The notes under the pieces are model-generated. The model made no database searches and was not told the origin of the DNA. It saw only the letters and a program-made list of their open reading frames with translations. DNA of 38,852 nt from Pontibacterium sp964228735 (lineage in GTDB: Bacteria; Pseudomonadota; Gammaproteobacteria; Pseudomonadales; Balneatricaceae), in the NCBI RefSeq assembly GCF_964228735.1, contig NZ_CAXRBQ010000099.1:1-38852 (forward strand). Direction: 5' to 3'. Below, piece by piece: positions 1-8,720 of the stretch (its first letter is position 1; every line of letters starts with the position of its first letter). Made by a program: the position numbers and the translations under genes.

Positions 1-142
1 CGAACGCTTTCATTTCACCGCCGAAAACTTCCGCACATACGCGAGTCAGGGCAGCAGTCAGTGTAGTTTTGCCGTGGTCAACGTGGCCGATAGTACCAAC
101 GTTAACGTGCGGCTTGGAGCGTTCAAATTGTTCTTTAGCCAT
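1..142 (-). CDS. tuf: Elongation factor Tu, N-terminal part (runs off the window)
   Basis: EF-Tu is the GTPase that brings aminoacyl-tRNA to the ribosome. Only the first 47 codons are present; the gene continues beyond position 1. The visible protein begins MAKEQFERSKPHVNVGTIGH and carries the P-loop GHVDHGKT at about residues 19-26, as in EF-Tu throughout bacteria. The ATG is at 142; the upstream purine-rich stretch is a weak ribosome site. It follows four tRNA genes, the same arrangement as thrU-tyrU-glyT-thrT-tufB of E. coli, so this is probably the tufB-type copy. Confidence 0.96.
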   Translation of the reverse strand, partial: MAKEQFERSKPHVNVGTIGHVDHGKTTLTAALTRVCAEVFGGEMKAF

Positions 143-186
143 CAGTACAATCCACTAGCGATAAGTTTCGAAAATCAAATATAACA

Positions 187-216
187 AAGGGCAGATATAT
201 TGCTATATCTGCCCTT
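187..216 (-). terminator. Perfect hairpin between tRNA-Thr(GGT) and tuf
   Basis: A 13-bp perfect stem (187-199 with 204-216) closes a 4-base loop. On the transcribed strand it lies after tRNA-Thr and before tuf and is followed by a broken T-rich run. It could be a partial terminator or attenuator that sets the tRNA to tuf ratio, or an RNA-processing signal. The structure is seen directly; its function is inferred. Confidence 0.5.
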
Positions 217-228
217 CATCATCAAAAC

Positions 229-303
229 TGGAGCTCATGGGCGGATTTGAACCGCCGACCTCACCCTTACCAAGGGTGTGCTCTACCCCTGAGCTACATG
301 AGC
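229..303 (-). tRNA. tRNA-Thr (GGT)
   Basis: A 75-base cloverleaf on the minus strand with encoded CCA. The acceptor stem is GCTCATG/CATGAGC and the anticodon GGT sits between a CCCTT/AAGGG stem. It is the last tRNA before tuf. Confidence 0.95.
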
Positions 304-320
304 ACAACTCATACTCCAGC

Positions 321-395
321 TGGAGCGGGTAGCGGGAATCGAACCCGCCTCTTCAGCTTGGAAGGCTGAGGTAATAGCCACTATACCATACCCGC
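321..395 (-). tRNA. tRNA-Gly (TCC)
   Basis: A 75-base minus-strand tRNA with encoded CCA. The acceptor arm is GCGGGTA/TACCCGC, the anticodon is TCC (loop CTTCCAA), and the T-loop is GTTCGATTC. It is the third tRNA of the operon. Confidence 0.95.
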
Positions 396-411
396 ATTAG
401 ATCAAGCTGAA

Positions 412-495
412 TGGTGGTGGGAGGTGGATTCGAACCACCGAAGCTTGCGCGTCAGATTTACAGTCTGATCCCTTTGGCCACTCGGGAACCCCACC
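412..495 (-). tRNA. tRNA-Tyr (GTA)
   Basis: An 84-base class II tRNA with a long variable arm and encoded CCA. The anticodon is GTA in loop CTGTAAA; the acceptor is GGTGGGG with a G-U pair at the base. It is the second tRNA of the operon. Confidence 0.95.
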
Positions 496-517
496 TTACC
501 AAAACTTCGCTGCTGAA

Positions 518-593
<76 letters not shown>

Positions 594-613
594 TCAGCGT
601 CGAAGTGGCGCGT

Positions 614-678
614 ATATTACCCACAGCCCTTTTGGGACGCAACCCCTATTCCCAACTTTTTTTAATTTTTTTTTCAAA
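614..678 (-). promoter_or_regulatory. Stable-RNA promoter with UP element
   Basis: On the minus strand, TTGCGT (637-642) and TAATAT (614-619) are separated by 17 bp and followed by a GC-rich discriminator (ACGCGCC), the hallmark of stringently controlled tRNA/rRNA promoters. Directly upstream is an A-rich tract (about 656-678), as in UP elements. Predicted transcription starts near 607, about 14 bases before the first tRNA. The rest of 679-807 holds no gene I can support. Confidence 0.75.
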
Positions 679-807
679 TCCGCTGGTTTTTGCTTAGCAC
701 TTTGTTTTTATTGGGTAATTTTCAAACAAGACTCAGCACACTCAGCGCTTCATAGCTACTATATACGCTTCGATTAACAACTATATAAGGTAAAGCTGCA
801 GACCGAA

Positions 808-1527
808 CTAACCCAGCGACCAGTGCAAGCCTTCCATCACCAGATCGGGATGCAATTGCCCCACCCCGGCCAACTGATGAAACAGCACACCGTCACCGCC
901 CGTGATATAGAGCGCATCCAGGGAATCACCATCCAGTTCACGGGTGATCTTTTCCTGCAGTGCCTGAAAGGCGAAATTAATACCGTGAGCGACGGCAGCA
1001 GAAGTATGCTGACCCGGCGCAGTCTTAAACTGCTCGATCGAACGATCGACCAGCACTTCAGCGGTATTACGCTGCAGACTTTCCGACATCAGGCGCAAAC
1101 CCGGAATGATAAAACCACCCCGGTGCTGCCCATCCTGTTCCACATAGTCCACTGTGATGGCACTACCACAGTCAACGACACAGCAGGCACCGTTACTGTC
1201 ATTAAAGGCCGCCAGCATCGCCAGCCAACGATCCACCCCCATACGGGACGGGTCACTGTAGCTGTTGGTGACACCGGCTGCCTGGTGACGGGTCACTGCA
1301 AATTCGGGCTGACAGTTCCAGCGCGCTTCGCAGTAGGCAAGGAGAAGGCTGGCCACGACTGGACCTGCCACATTTGATATACGGACCCGCTCAACCTGAG
1401 CGGGCCACTGTGCAGGCATTGCTGTCGTAAGCTCTTTGGTCGGGCAACGGCCGCGGTCCTGCACCACGCCCGCCTCGACGGTTCGCCACTTCAGCAGGGT
1501 ATTGCCCACATCGATATCAAGGATCAT
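808..1527 (-). CDS. coaX: Type III pantothenate kinase
   Basis: Phosphorylates pantothenate with ATP, the first step of coenzyme A synthesis, in the cytosol. The 239-residue protein has the CoaX marks: an N-terminal phosphate-binding DVGNT (6-10), GVDRW (97-101), DCGSAITVD (119-127) and GGFIIPG (137-143). The ATG overlaps the birA stop in an ATGA, so the two are translationally coupled, as in pseudomonads. Type III enzymes are typically insensitive to CoA feedback, which is family knowledge rather than something visible here. Confidence 0.95.
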   Translation of the reverse strand: MILDIDVGNTLLKWRTVEAGVVQDRGRCPTKELTTAMPAQWPAQVERVRISNVAGPVVASLLLAYCEARWNCQPEFAVTRHQAAGVTNSYSDPSRMGVDRWLAMLAAFNDSNGACCVVDCGSAITVDYVEQDGQHRGGFIIPGLRLMSESLQRNTAEVLVDRSIEQFKTAPGQHTSAAVAHGINFAFQALQEKITRELDGDSLDALYITGGDGVLFHQLAGVGQLHPDLVMEGLHWSLG

Positions 1528-2498
1528 CTTGTGCGTCTGACGCTCACTTCACCACCGTGAAAACGGCGTAATCCCTCTGCTGTTTCCAGCAACAGCGCAC
1601 CACTGCTATCCACGCCACGACATACACCTTCCAGCGTATTCTGGCCGACAAACAGATTTACCGGTTCGTCCTGGTAGGCATGCCACTGGTGCCACTGATC
1701 CACCAACGGCGCAAAACCATCAATGGCGAACTGCTCCAGCGCAGGCACCAGCTCATCGAGCACCGCCGCCAGCAGCGCATTGCGTGACACCTTGCGCCCC
1801 ATTGCGGTCTGCAGATCAACCCAAGGCTGGTCGATCGCAGCGGCATAGTCGATTGGCATGGCTACATTAATACCCACGCCAATCACCACCTGACACTCAC
1901 CCGAGGCATCACCGGTCATCTCCAGCAAGATACCGGCCAGCTTGCGCTCCTGCCACAACAGGTCGTTTGGCCACTTCAGCTGCACATCATCTGCGCCCAG
2001 CTTCTGTATCGCCTTAACCAGACTCAGCCCCACCAGAAGACTCAAACCTTCCAGTGCAGCCGCGCCGCTATCAAAGCGCCAAACCAGTGAGAAATAGAGA
2101 TTACGCCCAAAAGGGCTCTCCCATTGACGACCACGACGACCCCGGCCGTCGGTTTGCTGCTCGGCGACAAACAGGTGGCCGTGGCAATCAGCTGCCTGGC
2201 TCTTCTGCGACGCCCGCAAATTGGTCGATGGGATAGAGAGGTCAAGCTCGATGGTTTTCAGCTTCGAACGCACCGATGGCTCAAGTGCTGCTTCGATCTG
2301 ATCCAGGTCCAGCAGGTCCAGCCCGCCCGGCACCCGGTAACCACGTCCCTTGACGCTATAAATTTCCAAGCCGAACTCTTCCAGCTTGCGGATTTGCTTC
2401 CATATGGCACTGCGGCTTACGCCCAACACCTCTCCGAGCTCTCGCCCGGAGTGAAAGCGTCCGTCAGCCAGGATAGACAACAACGAACGGATCGCCAT
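1524..2498 (-). CDS. birA: Bifunctional biotin--protein ligase / biotin operon repressor
   Basis: Activates biotin to biotinyl-AMP and attaches it to the biotin carrier protein of acetyl-CoA carboxylase; forms with the N-terminal DNA-binding domain also repress biotin genes. The 324-residue protein has a winged helix at about 1-60 (VSRSAIWKQIRKLEEFG), the biotinyl-AMP loop GRGRRGRQW (118-126), KWPNDL (175-180) and KLAGILLE (186-193), then an SH3-like C-terminal domain. The winged helix implies it can act as a repressor. It sits between folA (16-bp gap) and coaX (4-bp overlap). Confidence 0.95.
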   Translation of the reverse strand: MAIRSLLSILADGRFHSGRELGEVLGVSRSAIWKQIRKLEEFGLEIYSVKGRGYRVPGGLDLLDLDQIEAALEPSVRSKLKTIELDLSIPSTNLRASQKSQAADCHGHLFVAEQQTDGRGRRGRQWESPFGRNLYFSLVWRFDSGAAALEGLSLLVGLSLVKAIQKLGADDVQLKWPNDLLWQERKLAGILLEMTGDASGECQVVIGVGINVAMPIDYAAAIDQPWVDLQTAMGRKVSRNALLAAVLDELVPALEQFAIDGFAPLVDQWHQWHAYQDEPVNLFVGQNTLEGVCRGVDSSGALLLETAEGLRRFHGGEVSVRRTR

Positions 2499-2514
2499 AC
2501 TACTTTATCCTTCG

Positions 2515-3018
2515 TTACACCCGGTCCAACACGATAAAACTGTAATCGTAGGGGTTTGGTTCCATTGCCGTGAAGTCCTCGCGCCCGACCTCGCGCCACT
2601 CTTCCATCGCGAATGCCGGGAACCAGGCATCACCCTCCACACTGGCATGAACCTGCGTCAGATACAGCCGGTCAGCACGGGTCAGCGCCTGCTCATAGAT
2701 CTGAGCACCACCGATCACCATCGCTTCTTCCGCGCCATCAATCACACAGATGCTTTCTGCCAGCTCTATTGCAGCCTCCAGACTCGGCACCACTTTGACA
2801 CCCTCAGGTGCGTAGCCCTCCTGCCTGGAGATCACAATATTGGTACGGCCCGGCAAAGGTCGCCCGATCGACTCATAGGTCTTACGCCCCATGATGATAG
2901 GTTTCGACATCGTAACCTGCTTGAAGTAACGCAGATCTTCAGGCAGATGCCATGGCAACTTGTTGTTGATGCCGATGACCCGGTTTTCCGCCTGAGCGAC
3001 AATGATTGCCAGCCTCAT
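2515..3018 (-). CDS. folA: Dihydrofolate reductase
   Basis: Reduces dihydrofolate to tetrahydrofolate with NADPH, regenerating the folate oxidised by thymidylate synthase. It has 167 residues, near the usual 160. LPWHLPEDL (21-29) places the catalytic acid at D28 (D27 in E. coli), and the NADPH-binding segment IMGRKTYESIGRPLPGR lies at 42-58. It follows thyA after 9 bases, so the enzyme that makes dihydrofolate and the one that recycles it are co-transcribed. Confidence 0.97.
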   Translation of the reverse strand: MRLAIIVAQAENRVIGINNKLPWHLPEDLRYFKQVTMSKPIIMGRKTYESIGRPLPGRTNIVISRQEGYAPEGVKVVPSLEAAIELAESICVIDGAEEAMVIGGAQIYEQALTRADRLYLTQVHASVEGDAWFPAFAMEEWREVGREDFTAMEPNPYDYSFIVLDRV

Positions 3019-3027
3019 GTTCTTTCC

Positions 3028-3870
3028 TCAAATTGATACTGCAGCCCGAATCGCCGGATACGGGTCATAATCAACTACTTCAAAATCTTCGAACTGATAG
3101 TCAAACAGACTCTCTGGCTTGCGCTTAATCACCAGCTTCGGCTTCTTCCGCGGCGTACGGGAAAGCTGTTCCTGCACGATGGCTGGATCGTTGATGTGGT
3201 CCTGATACAGATGCGCATCACCAAAGGTGTGGACAAAGTCACCGACATCCAGGTCACACTGCTGCGCGATCATGTGCGTCAGCAATGCGTAGGAGGCGAT
3301 GTTAAAAGGGACACCCAGCACGTAGTCGGCACTGCGTTGGTAGAGCTGACAGCTTAATTTGCCGTCGAGCACATAAAACTGGAACAGAGTATGACACGGC
3401 GGCAGTGCGGCCTTACCGTTACGGACATTGTCTTGCGGGCTGACGGTTTCATCCGGCAGGTCGGCCGGGTTCCAGCCACTGACAATCAGACGGCGCGAAT
3501 TCGGGGTTTTCTTGATCTGCTCCACCACCTGGCTAATCTGGTCGATGGTGCTGCCATCCGGACACTGCCACGAACGCCACTGCTTACCGTATACCGGGCC
3601 GAGGTCGCCGTCTTCCAGCGCCCACTCATCCCAGATCGACACACCGCGCTCTTTCAGCCAGTTGTTGTCGGTATTACCGTCCAGGAACCACAGTAGCTCA
3701 TAGATGATCGACTTGAGGTGGACCTTTTTGGTGGTCAGCAGCGGAAAACCTTCCGACAGATCAAAGCGCAGCTGACGACCAAACACGGAGCGGGTTCCGG
3801 TACCGGTTCTGTCCCCTTTATCGGTGCCGTTTTCCAAAATATCCCGCATCAGATCCAGGTACTGCTGCAT
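3028..3870 (-). CDS. thyA: Thymidylate synthase
   Basis: Converts dUMP and methylene-THF to dTMP and dihydrofolate. At 280 residues it is longer than the 264-residue E. coli enzyme because of an insertion of about 13 residues (around 139-153) just before the nucleophile C159 in LPPCHTLFQFYV. Other family marks are RTGTGT (21-26), the RRLIVSGWNP segment, DVGDFVHTFGDAHLY with the conserved histidine, and a C-terminal AVSI. Related marine gammaproteobacterial enzymes probably share the insertion; I could not check this. It lies 31 bases after lgt in one leftward series. Confidence 0.97.
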   Translation of the reverse strand: MQQYLDLMRDILENGTDKGDRTGTGTRSVFGRQLRFDLSEGFPLLTTKKVHLKSIIYELLWFLDGNTDNNWLKERGVSIWDEWALEDGDLGPVYGKQWRSWQCPDGSTIDQISQVVEQIKKTPNSRRLIVSGWNPADLPDETVSPQDNVRNGKAALPPCHTLFQFYVLDGKLSCQLYQRSADYVLGVPFNIASYALLTHMIAQQCDLDVGDFVHTFGDAHLYQDHINDPAIVQEQLSRTPRKKPKLVIKRKPESLFDYQFEDFEVVDYDPYPAIRAAVSI

Positions 3871-3901
3871 TATCGATCTCGCCCTTCTCTTATATAAAAG
3901 A

Positions 3902-4699
3902 TTACTTATTTGCCGATTCTACACTGCGAGCGTACGCCACACCAATCATCCCTGCCCCGATCAGGATCATAGGCACCGACAATAGCTGCCCCATCGTCAG
4001 CCAATCAAACGCCAGGAACCCCAAGTGACTGTCCGGCTCGCGCACCAGCTCTACCAGGCTACGGAACAGGCCATAAAGCATCAAGAATAGACCAGACACC
4101 GCCATCCGTGGGCGCGGCTGGCTGGAATACCACCAAAGAATAATAAAGAGCAGCACACCCTCAAGTGCAAATTCATATAGCTGGGAAGGATGACGGGCCA
4201 ACCCGTCCGCGGTACGCGGAAAGACAACCCCCCACGGCAGATCGGTAGCACGGCCCCACAGCTCACCGCCGATAAAGTTACCCACACGCCCTGCGCCCAG
4301 ACCGATCGGGATTAGCGGCGCTACAAAATCGCCCATCTCCAGCAGCGACTTGTTGTGCTTACGCCCCCACAGCCAGAGCACGAAAATCACACCCAGCAGG
4401 CCACCGTGGAAGGACATGCCGCCCTCCCACACCGCAAACAACCACAGCGGATCCGCCAGAAACTGATCGAAGTTGTAAAACAACACATAACCAAAGCGAC
4501 CGCCGAGCACGACACCCATCGCCCCCCAGAACACCAGGTCGGACACCTGCTCTTCGGTCCAGCCGGAGCCCGGTTTGCGGGCGCGGACACAACCCAGCCA
4601 CCAGGCAGCAGCAAAGCCCACTAGATACATCACGCCGTACCAGTGAACCTTCAGCGGCCCTACATCCAATAACACCGGATCAATATCATGCACCCACAT
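3902..4699 (-). CDS. lgt: Phosphatidylglycerol--prolipoprotein diacylglyceryl transferase
   Basis: Inner-membrane enzyme that moves diacylglycerol from phosphatidylglycerol to the lipobox cysteine of prolipoproteins, the first step of lipoprotein maturation. The 265-residue protein has several hydrophobic spans, the conserved HGG (98-100) in MSFHGGLLG, and the Lgt signature GRVGNFIGGELWGR (137-150) with its essential arginine. It is separated from the preceding TSUP gene by 9 bases. Confidence 0.97.
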   Translation of the reverse strand: MWVHDIDPVLLDVGPLKVHWYGVMYLVGFAAAWWLGCVRARKPGSGWTEEQVSDLVFWGAMGVVLGGRFGYVLFYNFDQFLADPLWLFAVWEGGMSFHGGLLGVIFVLWLWGRKHNKSLLEMGDFVAPLIPIGLGAGRVGNFIGGELWGRATDLPWGVVFPRTADGLARHPSQLYEFALEGVLLFIILWWYSSQPRPRMAVSGLFLMLYGLFRSLVELVREPDSHLGFLAFDWLTMGQLLSVPMILIGAGMIGVAYARSVESANK

Positions 4700-4708
4700 A
4701 GTGATTCC

Positions 4709-5509
4709 TCAGAACAGGTTCTTTCCGATCAGATAGCTGCCAACACAGAGCAGGAAGACAGCAAAATAACGTTTCAGCGTTGGCGCAGGCAGACTGTGCG
4801 CCAGACGGGCACCAAACTTGGCAAACAATGAGCTGGTGATGACAATCCCGGCAAAGGCCGGCAGATAGACATAACCCAGACTCCACTCATCCGTCTGGGC
4901 ATGACCCCAGCCTTCCCAGACATTGGTCATCGCGCCCATCAGGGCAATCGGCAAACCACAAGCCGCCGAGGTCGCCACCGCCTGTTGCATCTGCACCTGC
5001 TTCCAGGTCAGGAACGGCACTGTCAGTGTGCCACCACCGATACCAAAGATGGCAGACAGCGAGCCGATAAAGGTACCACCAATACCCAGCGTGCTAGCAG
5101 CGGGCGGTTCATCCCCGGCAGACGGTTTCAGACCAAACGCCATCTGCACCGCCACACAGAGTGCAAATACACCAAATACCATCTGCAGGATTGAGCCCGG
5201 CATCATGCCAGCGATCTTCACACCAAGAAATGCACCCAGCAAAATACCCAGACTGATCGGCTTAAACAGATCCCAACGTACAGCCCCGCGCTTGTGGTGC
5301 GCCCGCACCGAACTGATGGAGGTCACCACAATGGTTGCCAGCGATGTCGCCACGGCGGCATGGGTCAGCACATCCGGGGACATCCCCTGGGCAGAAAAGC
5401 TGAAGATCAGCACCGGCACAATCAGCAGGCCACCACCGATACCAAACAATCCGGCTACCACTCCGGCAACCGCTCCCAGCACCAGGTACATCAATAGGGT
5501 TAAGATCAT
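4709..5509 (-). CDS. TauE/SafE (TSUP) family membrane permease
   Basis: A 266-residue membrane protein with two similar halves, each opening with a glycine-rich repeat (GLFGIGGG near the N-terminus, IFGIGGG in the middle). This is diagnostic of the TSUP family, whose characterised members move sulfite, sulfoacetate or other small organosulfur anions. The substrate here is unknown. I chose the ATG at 5509 (MILTLLMYLVLG) because AAGGAT lies 8 bases upstream; an in-frame start at 5554 would add 15 non-hydrophobic residues. It leads into lgt. Confidence 0.85.
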   Translation of the reverse strand: MILTLLMYLVLGAVAGVVAGLFGIGGGLLIVPVLIFSFSAQGMSPDVLTHAAVATSLATIVVTSISSVRAHHKRGAVRWDLFKPISLGILLGAFLGVKIAGMMPGSILQMVFGVFALCVAVQMAFGLKPSAGDEPPAASTLGIGGTFIGSLSAIFGIGGGTLTVPFLTWKQVQMQQAVATSAACGLPIALMGAMTNVWEGWGHAQTDEWSLGYVYLPAFAGIVITSSLFAKFGARLAHSLPAPTLKRYFAVFLLCVGSYLIGKNLF

Positions 5510-5564
5510 AGGGTAAATCCTTTGTTTTACGCCGCTCCGTGCTGCCCACATCAACAGCCGCGGC

Positions 5565-5594
5565 TTGCTCCGCCCGTTGGGAAGCGCCTATATT
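5565..5594 (+). promoter_or_regulatory. Candidate sigma-70 promoter for the NRDE gene
   Basis: TTGCTC (5565-5570) and TATATT (5589-5594) with an 18-bp spacer lie about 35 bases before the ATG at 5626, in the divergent gap facing the TSUP gene. This is a consensus match only. Confidence 0.4.
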
Positions 5595-5625
5595 AGCGGT
5601 CCACCCTGGTTATTGAAATGACAAC

Positions 5626-6420
5626 ATGTGCCTGATCACCTTCGCCTACAACAGCCATCCAGAGTATTCCCTGATCCTGCTGGCCAACCGGGACGAGTTC
5701 TTCCAGCGCCCCAGCCAGGCCATACACCACTGGCCGGACGCCCCCCAGATCCTGGCCGGACGCGATCTCGAACAGGGCGGCACCTGGCTGGGCCTGAACC
5801 AGAGCGGACGTTTTGCCACCGTCACTAACCACCGCAACGGCCGAGACAAACGCGACAGCCTGCGCTCCCGGGGTGATCTGACCCGCCACTTCCTCCGCGG
5901 TTCCCAGTCGGCAGCCGAGTACCTCACCGGCCTGGAGCCCGAACAACAGGCGTATGGCGCCTTCAACCTGCTGCTGGGTGATGAAACCGGACTGCACTAC
6001 CTGAGCAATCGGCACGCCGACTCAGCCACGGCGATCAGCCCAGGAGTCTACGGCCTCTCCAATGCACTGCTGGACACATCCTGGCCGAAGGTCACGAAGG
6101 TAAGAGAGGGATTACGCCAGCTGCTGGCAGAGCGCGAACCCAACCGCGACGCCATGCTGGCCCTGATGCAGGATCGCGCACAGGCCCGGGACGAACACCT
6201 GCCCGATACAGGCATCAGCTTGGAATGGGAACGCATGCTCTCGTCCTGTTTTATTCAATCGGAGCATTACGGTACCCGTGCGATTACGCTGCTGATGCAG
6301 AAACCGGACGGCAACACCTACCTGCGCGAGCAGACCTTTGACGTTGAGGGCAATACGGACGTTCAGGAATTTGACCTGCAGCTACCCGCCATAGGCGCTG
6401 CAGACCGGGAAGAGAATTAA
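5626..6420 (+). CDS. NRDE (TANGO2-like) family protein
   Basis: A 264-residue cytosolic protein starting MCLITFAYNSHPEYSLILLA followed by NRDE at 21-24, the motif that names the family. Cys2 right after the initiator is a family hallmark, shared with Ntn-hydrolase-type folds. TANGO2 homologues in eukaryotes are linked to heme or acyl-CoA handling; the bacterial role is not established and I assign none. It is monocistronic, converges on ptsP, and the two stop codons overlap. Confidence 0.85.
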   Translation: MCLITFAYNSHPEYSLILLANRDEFFQRPSQAIHHWPDAPQILAGRDLEQGGTWLGLNQSGRFATVTNHRNGRDKRDSLRSRGDLTRHFLRGSQSAAEYLTGLEPEQQAYGAFNLLLGDETGLHYLSNRHADSATAISPGVYGLSNALLDTSWPKVTKVREGLRQLLAEREPNRDAMLALMQDRAQARDEHLPDTGISLEWERMLSSCFIQSEHYGTRAITLLMQKPDGNTYLREQTFDVEGNTDVQEFDLQLPAIGAADREEN

Positions 6421-8684
6421 TCCGGGATAACCGGGCGGGTCAGCTGCGACAGACCCAGTTCGCGCAGGCGACGGCGCAGCAGCTGGTGAATCTTGTCAGC
6501 ATCGTCCATGCCCATCACCTGCTGTAGCAGCTCATCGGCTTCCACCTTGGTGACGTTACGGATCGCGGACTTCACCTTCGGAATGTTGGTGGCGTTCATC
6601 GACAACACGTCATAGCCCATGCCCATCAGCAGCAGAGCTCCACCCGGATCGGCTGCCATCTCACCACAGATCGATACCGGCACACTTTCTTTATGCGCCT
6701 CACGGGCAATGTATTCCAGCGCACGCAGCACCGCCGGATGGTAGGACACATACAAGCCCGCCACACGCGGGTTGTTGCGATCCACCGCCAGCAGGTACTG
6801 GGTCAGGTCATTGGAACCCACCGAGATAAAATCGACACGACGGGCAAAACGGCGCACCTGATACACCGCCGCCGGCACCTCAACCATCACCCCCACCTGC
6901 GGGCGGTCGATCTGGTAGCCTTCGTCACGCAACTCGGACAGTGCACGGTCGATCTGGCGGTTTGCCTCATCCACCTCATGCACACTGGTCACCATCGGCA
7001 ACATAATGCGCAGGTTACCCAGACCTTCGCCGGCACGCAGCATCGCACGCACCTGCACCAGGAAAATCTCCGGGTGATCCAGGGTGACACGAATACCACG
7101 CCAGCCCAGGAACGGGTTTTCCTCTTCGATCGGGAAGTACGGCAGCGCCTTGTCCCCGCCGATATCCAGGGTACGCATGGTTACCGGCCGTGGGTGGAAC
7201 GCTTCCAGCTGTCGCCGGTAAGTCTGCAGCTGCTCCTGCTCACTGGGGAAGAAGTCACGGATCATAAACGGGATTTCGGTACGGTACAGACCGATCCCCT
7301 CGGCACCACGCTCCAGTGCGCGAGCCACGTCCGCCACCAGCCCGGTGTTTACCCACAGCGGCATACGGAAACCATCCCGGGTTTCTGCAGGCATCTCTTT
7401 CAGGGTTGCCAGCTCGGCCGCCATCTCCTGCTCGCCACGCACGATATCGAGGTAGGCAACACGCAGGTCTTCGGACGGATCGATATAGACACGGCCGGAG
7501 TAACCATCAATGATTGCATCCCGGCTATGCAGGCGGGTGTACGGCAGGTCGAGCGCACCCATAATGGTTGGGATACCCATGGAACGGGCCAGAATTGCCG
7601 CGTGTGAGTTACCGGAACCGTGTACGGAGACCAAACCCATCAACTTGTCGGACGGCACCTCACCCAGCATCGCCGGGGTGAGTTCGTCGGCCACCAGGAT
7701 CGTGTCTTCCGGAAACTCGATCTCCGCCGGACCGGATTCCTGCATATAGGCCAGCACGCGACGACCCAAGTCTTTAATATCGGTAGCACGTTCACGCAGG
7801 TAGGGATCATCCATCATGGAGAACTGTTTCACGTGCTCCATCACCACGTTACGCAGCGCCCCCTGCGCCCATTGGCCGCCTCGGATCTGCTCGATAATCT
7901 CGCCCGCCAGGGCGTTGTCATCCAGCATGCGCAGATAGACATCAAACAGCGCCTGCTCTTCCGCGCGCAAGCGTTTGGACAGACTACGGCCGACCACCTT
8001 GATATCGCGTCGTACGGACGCCAGCGCCTCCTCGAACCTCTGGATCTCTTTGTCGATATCGTTGGCGACTTTATCCGGCACCGCCGCCAGATCAGCAGGC
8101 GGCGCAATTACCACGATATGTCCCACTGCGACACCCGGTGCACCGGCGATACCTTCGAAGCGACGCTCGTTTTCGCTCTTACCTTCCTGTGGCTTGATCA
8201 GCCCGGTCGCTTCCGCGTGAGCGATCACACCCGCCAACTGTGCGGACAACGTAACCAGGAAGGCTTCCTCGCTCTCATCGAAGCGACGAACCTCCTTCTG
8301 CTGCACAACCAGCACACCCAGTACATCACGGTGGTGAATAATCGGCACACCCAGAAACGCGTGAAACTGCTCTTCGCCGGTGTCTTTCAGGTAGGTATAA
8401 CGGGGGTGGAGGGAGGCATCTTCCAGGTTGATCGGCTCAGCACGCTGGCCAACCACGCTGACGATACCTTCGGAAGAAGCCAGGCTGACTTTACCCACTG
8501 CATCGGGGTTCAATCCCTGGGTGGCCATCAGGCTGTAGCGCTCGGCTTCATCGTCGTATAGATAGACCGAGCACACCTGGGTCCGCATGGCACGCTGAAT
8601 ACGCCGTACAATCAGATCCAGCACCGACTCCAAATCCGGAGCAGTACTAACCTCCTGCACTATCTTGCGCAACACTTCCAGCAT
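6417..8684 (-). CDS. ptsP: Phosphoenolpyruvate--protein phosphotransferase of the nitrogen PTS (EI-Ntr)
   Basis: Takes phosphate from PEP and passes it to NPr and then IIA-Ntr, a regulatory chain tied to nitrogen, potassium and sigma-54 functions. The 755-residue protein has an N-terminal GAF domain (about 1-160), then the EI core: phosphohistidine H361 in HGSGNSHAAILARSMGIP, the PEP-binding TMRTLDIGGDK (502-512), DFISVGSNDLTQY (618-630) and active-site C673 in CGEMAADP. The GAF domain separates it from sugar-PTS EI, and a glutamine-sensing role is known for E. coli PtsP. It lies 36 bases after rppH, as in E. coli and Pseudomonas. Confidence 0.96.
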   Translation of the reverse strand: MLEVLRKIVQEVSTAPDLESVLDLIVRRIQRAMRTQVCSVYLYDDEAERYSLMATQGLNPDAVGKVSLASSEGIVSVVGQRAEPINLEDASLHPRYTYLKDTGEEQFHAFLGVPIIHHRDVLGVLVVQQKEVRRFDESEEAFLVTLSAQLAGVIAHAEATGLIKPQEGKSENERRFEGIAGAPGVAVGHIVVIAPPADLAAVPDKVANDIDKEIQRFEEALASVRRDIKVVGRSLSKRLRAEEQALFDVYLRMLDDNALAGEIIEQIRGGQWAQGALRNVVMEHVKQFSMMDDPYLRERATDIKDLGRRVLAYMQESGPAEIEFPEDTILVADELTPAMLGEVPSDKLMGLVSVHGSGNSHAAILARSMGIPTIMGALDLPYTRLHSRDAIIDGYSGRVYIDPSEDLRVAYLDIVRGEQEMAAELATLKEMPAETRDGFRMPLWVNTGLVADVARALERGAEGIGLYRTEIPFMIRDFFPSEQEQLQTYRRQLEAFHPRPVTMRTLDIGGDKALPYFPIEEENPFLGWRGIRVTLDHPEIFLVQVRAMLRAGEGLGNLRIMLPMVTSVHEVDEANRQIDRALSELRDEGYQIDRPQVGVMVEVPAAVYQVRRFARRVDFISVGSNDLTQYLLAVDRNNPRVAGLYVSYHPAVLRALEYIAREAHKESVPVSICGEMAADPGGALLLMGMGYDVLSMNATNIPKVKSAIRNVTKVEADELLQQVMGMDDADKIHQLLRRRLRELGLSQLTRPVIPD

Positions 8685-8720
8685 CCACCAGCCTCCCAGT
8701 TTTTTATATATTTATAATTC

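Noticed and set aside
6693..8561. Long plus-strand frames opposite ptsP
   Set aside because: They are antisense to a complete, motif-bearing ptsP gene and have His/Gln-rich translations typical of shadow frames.
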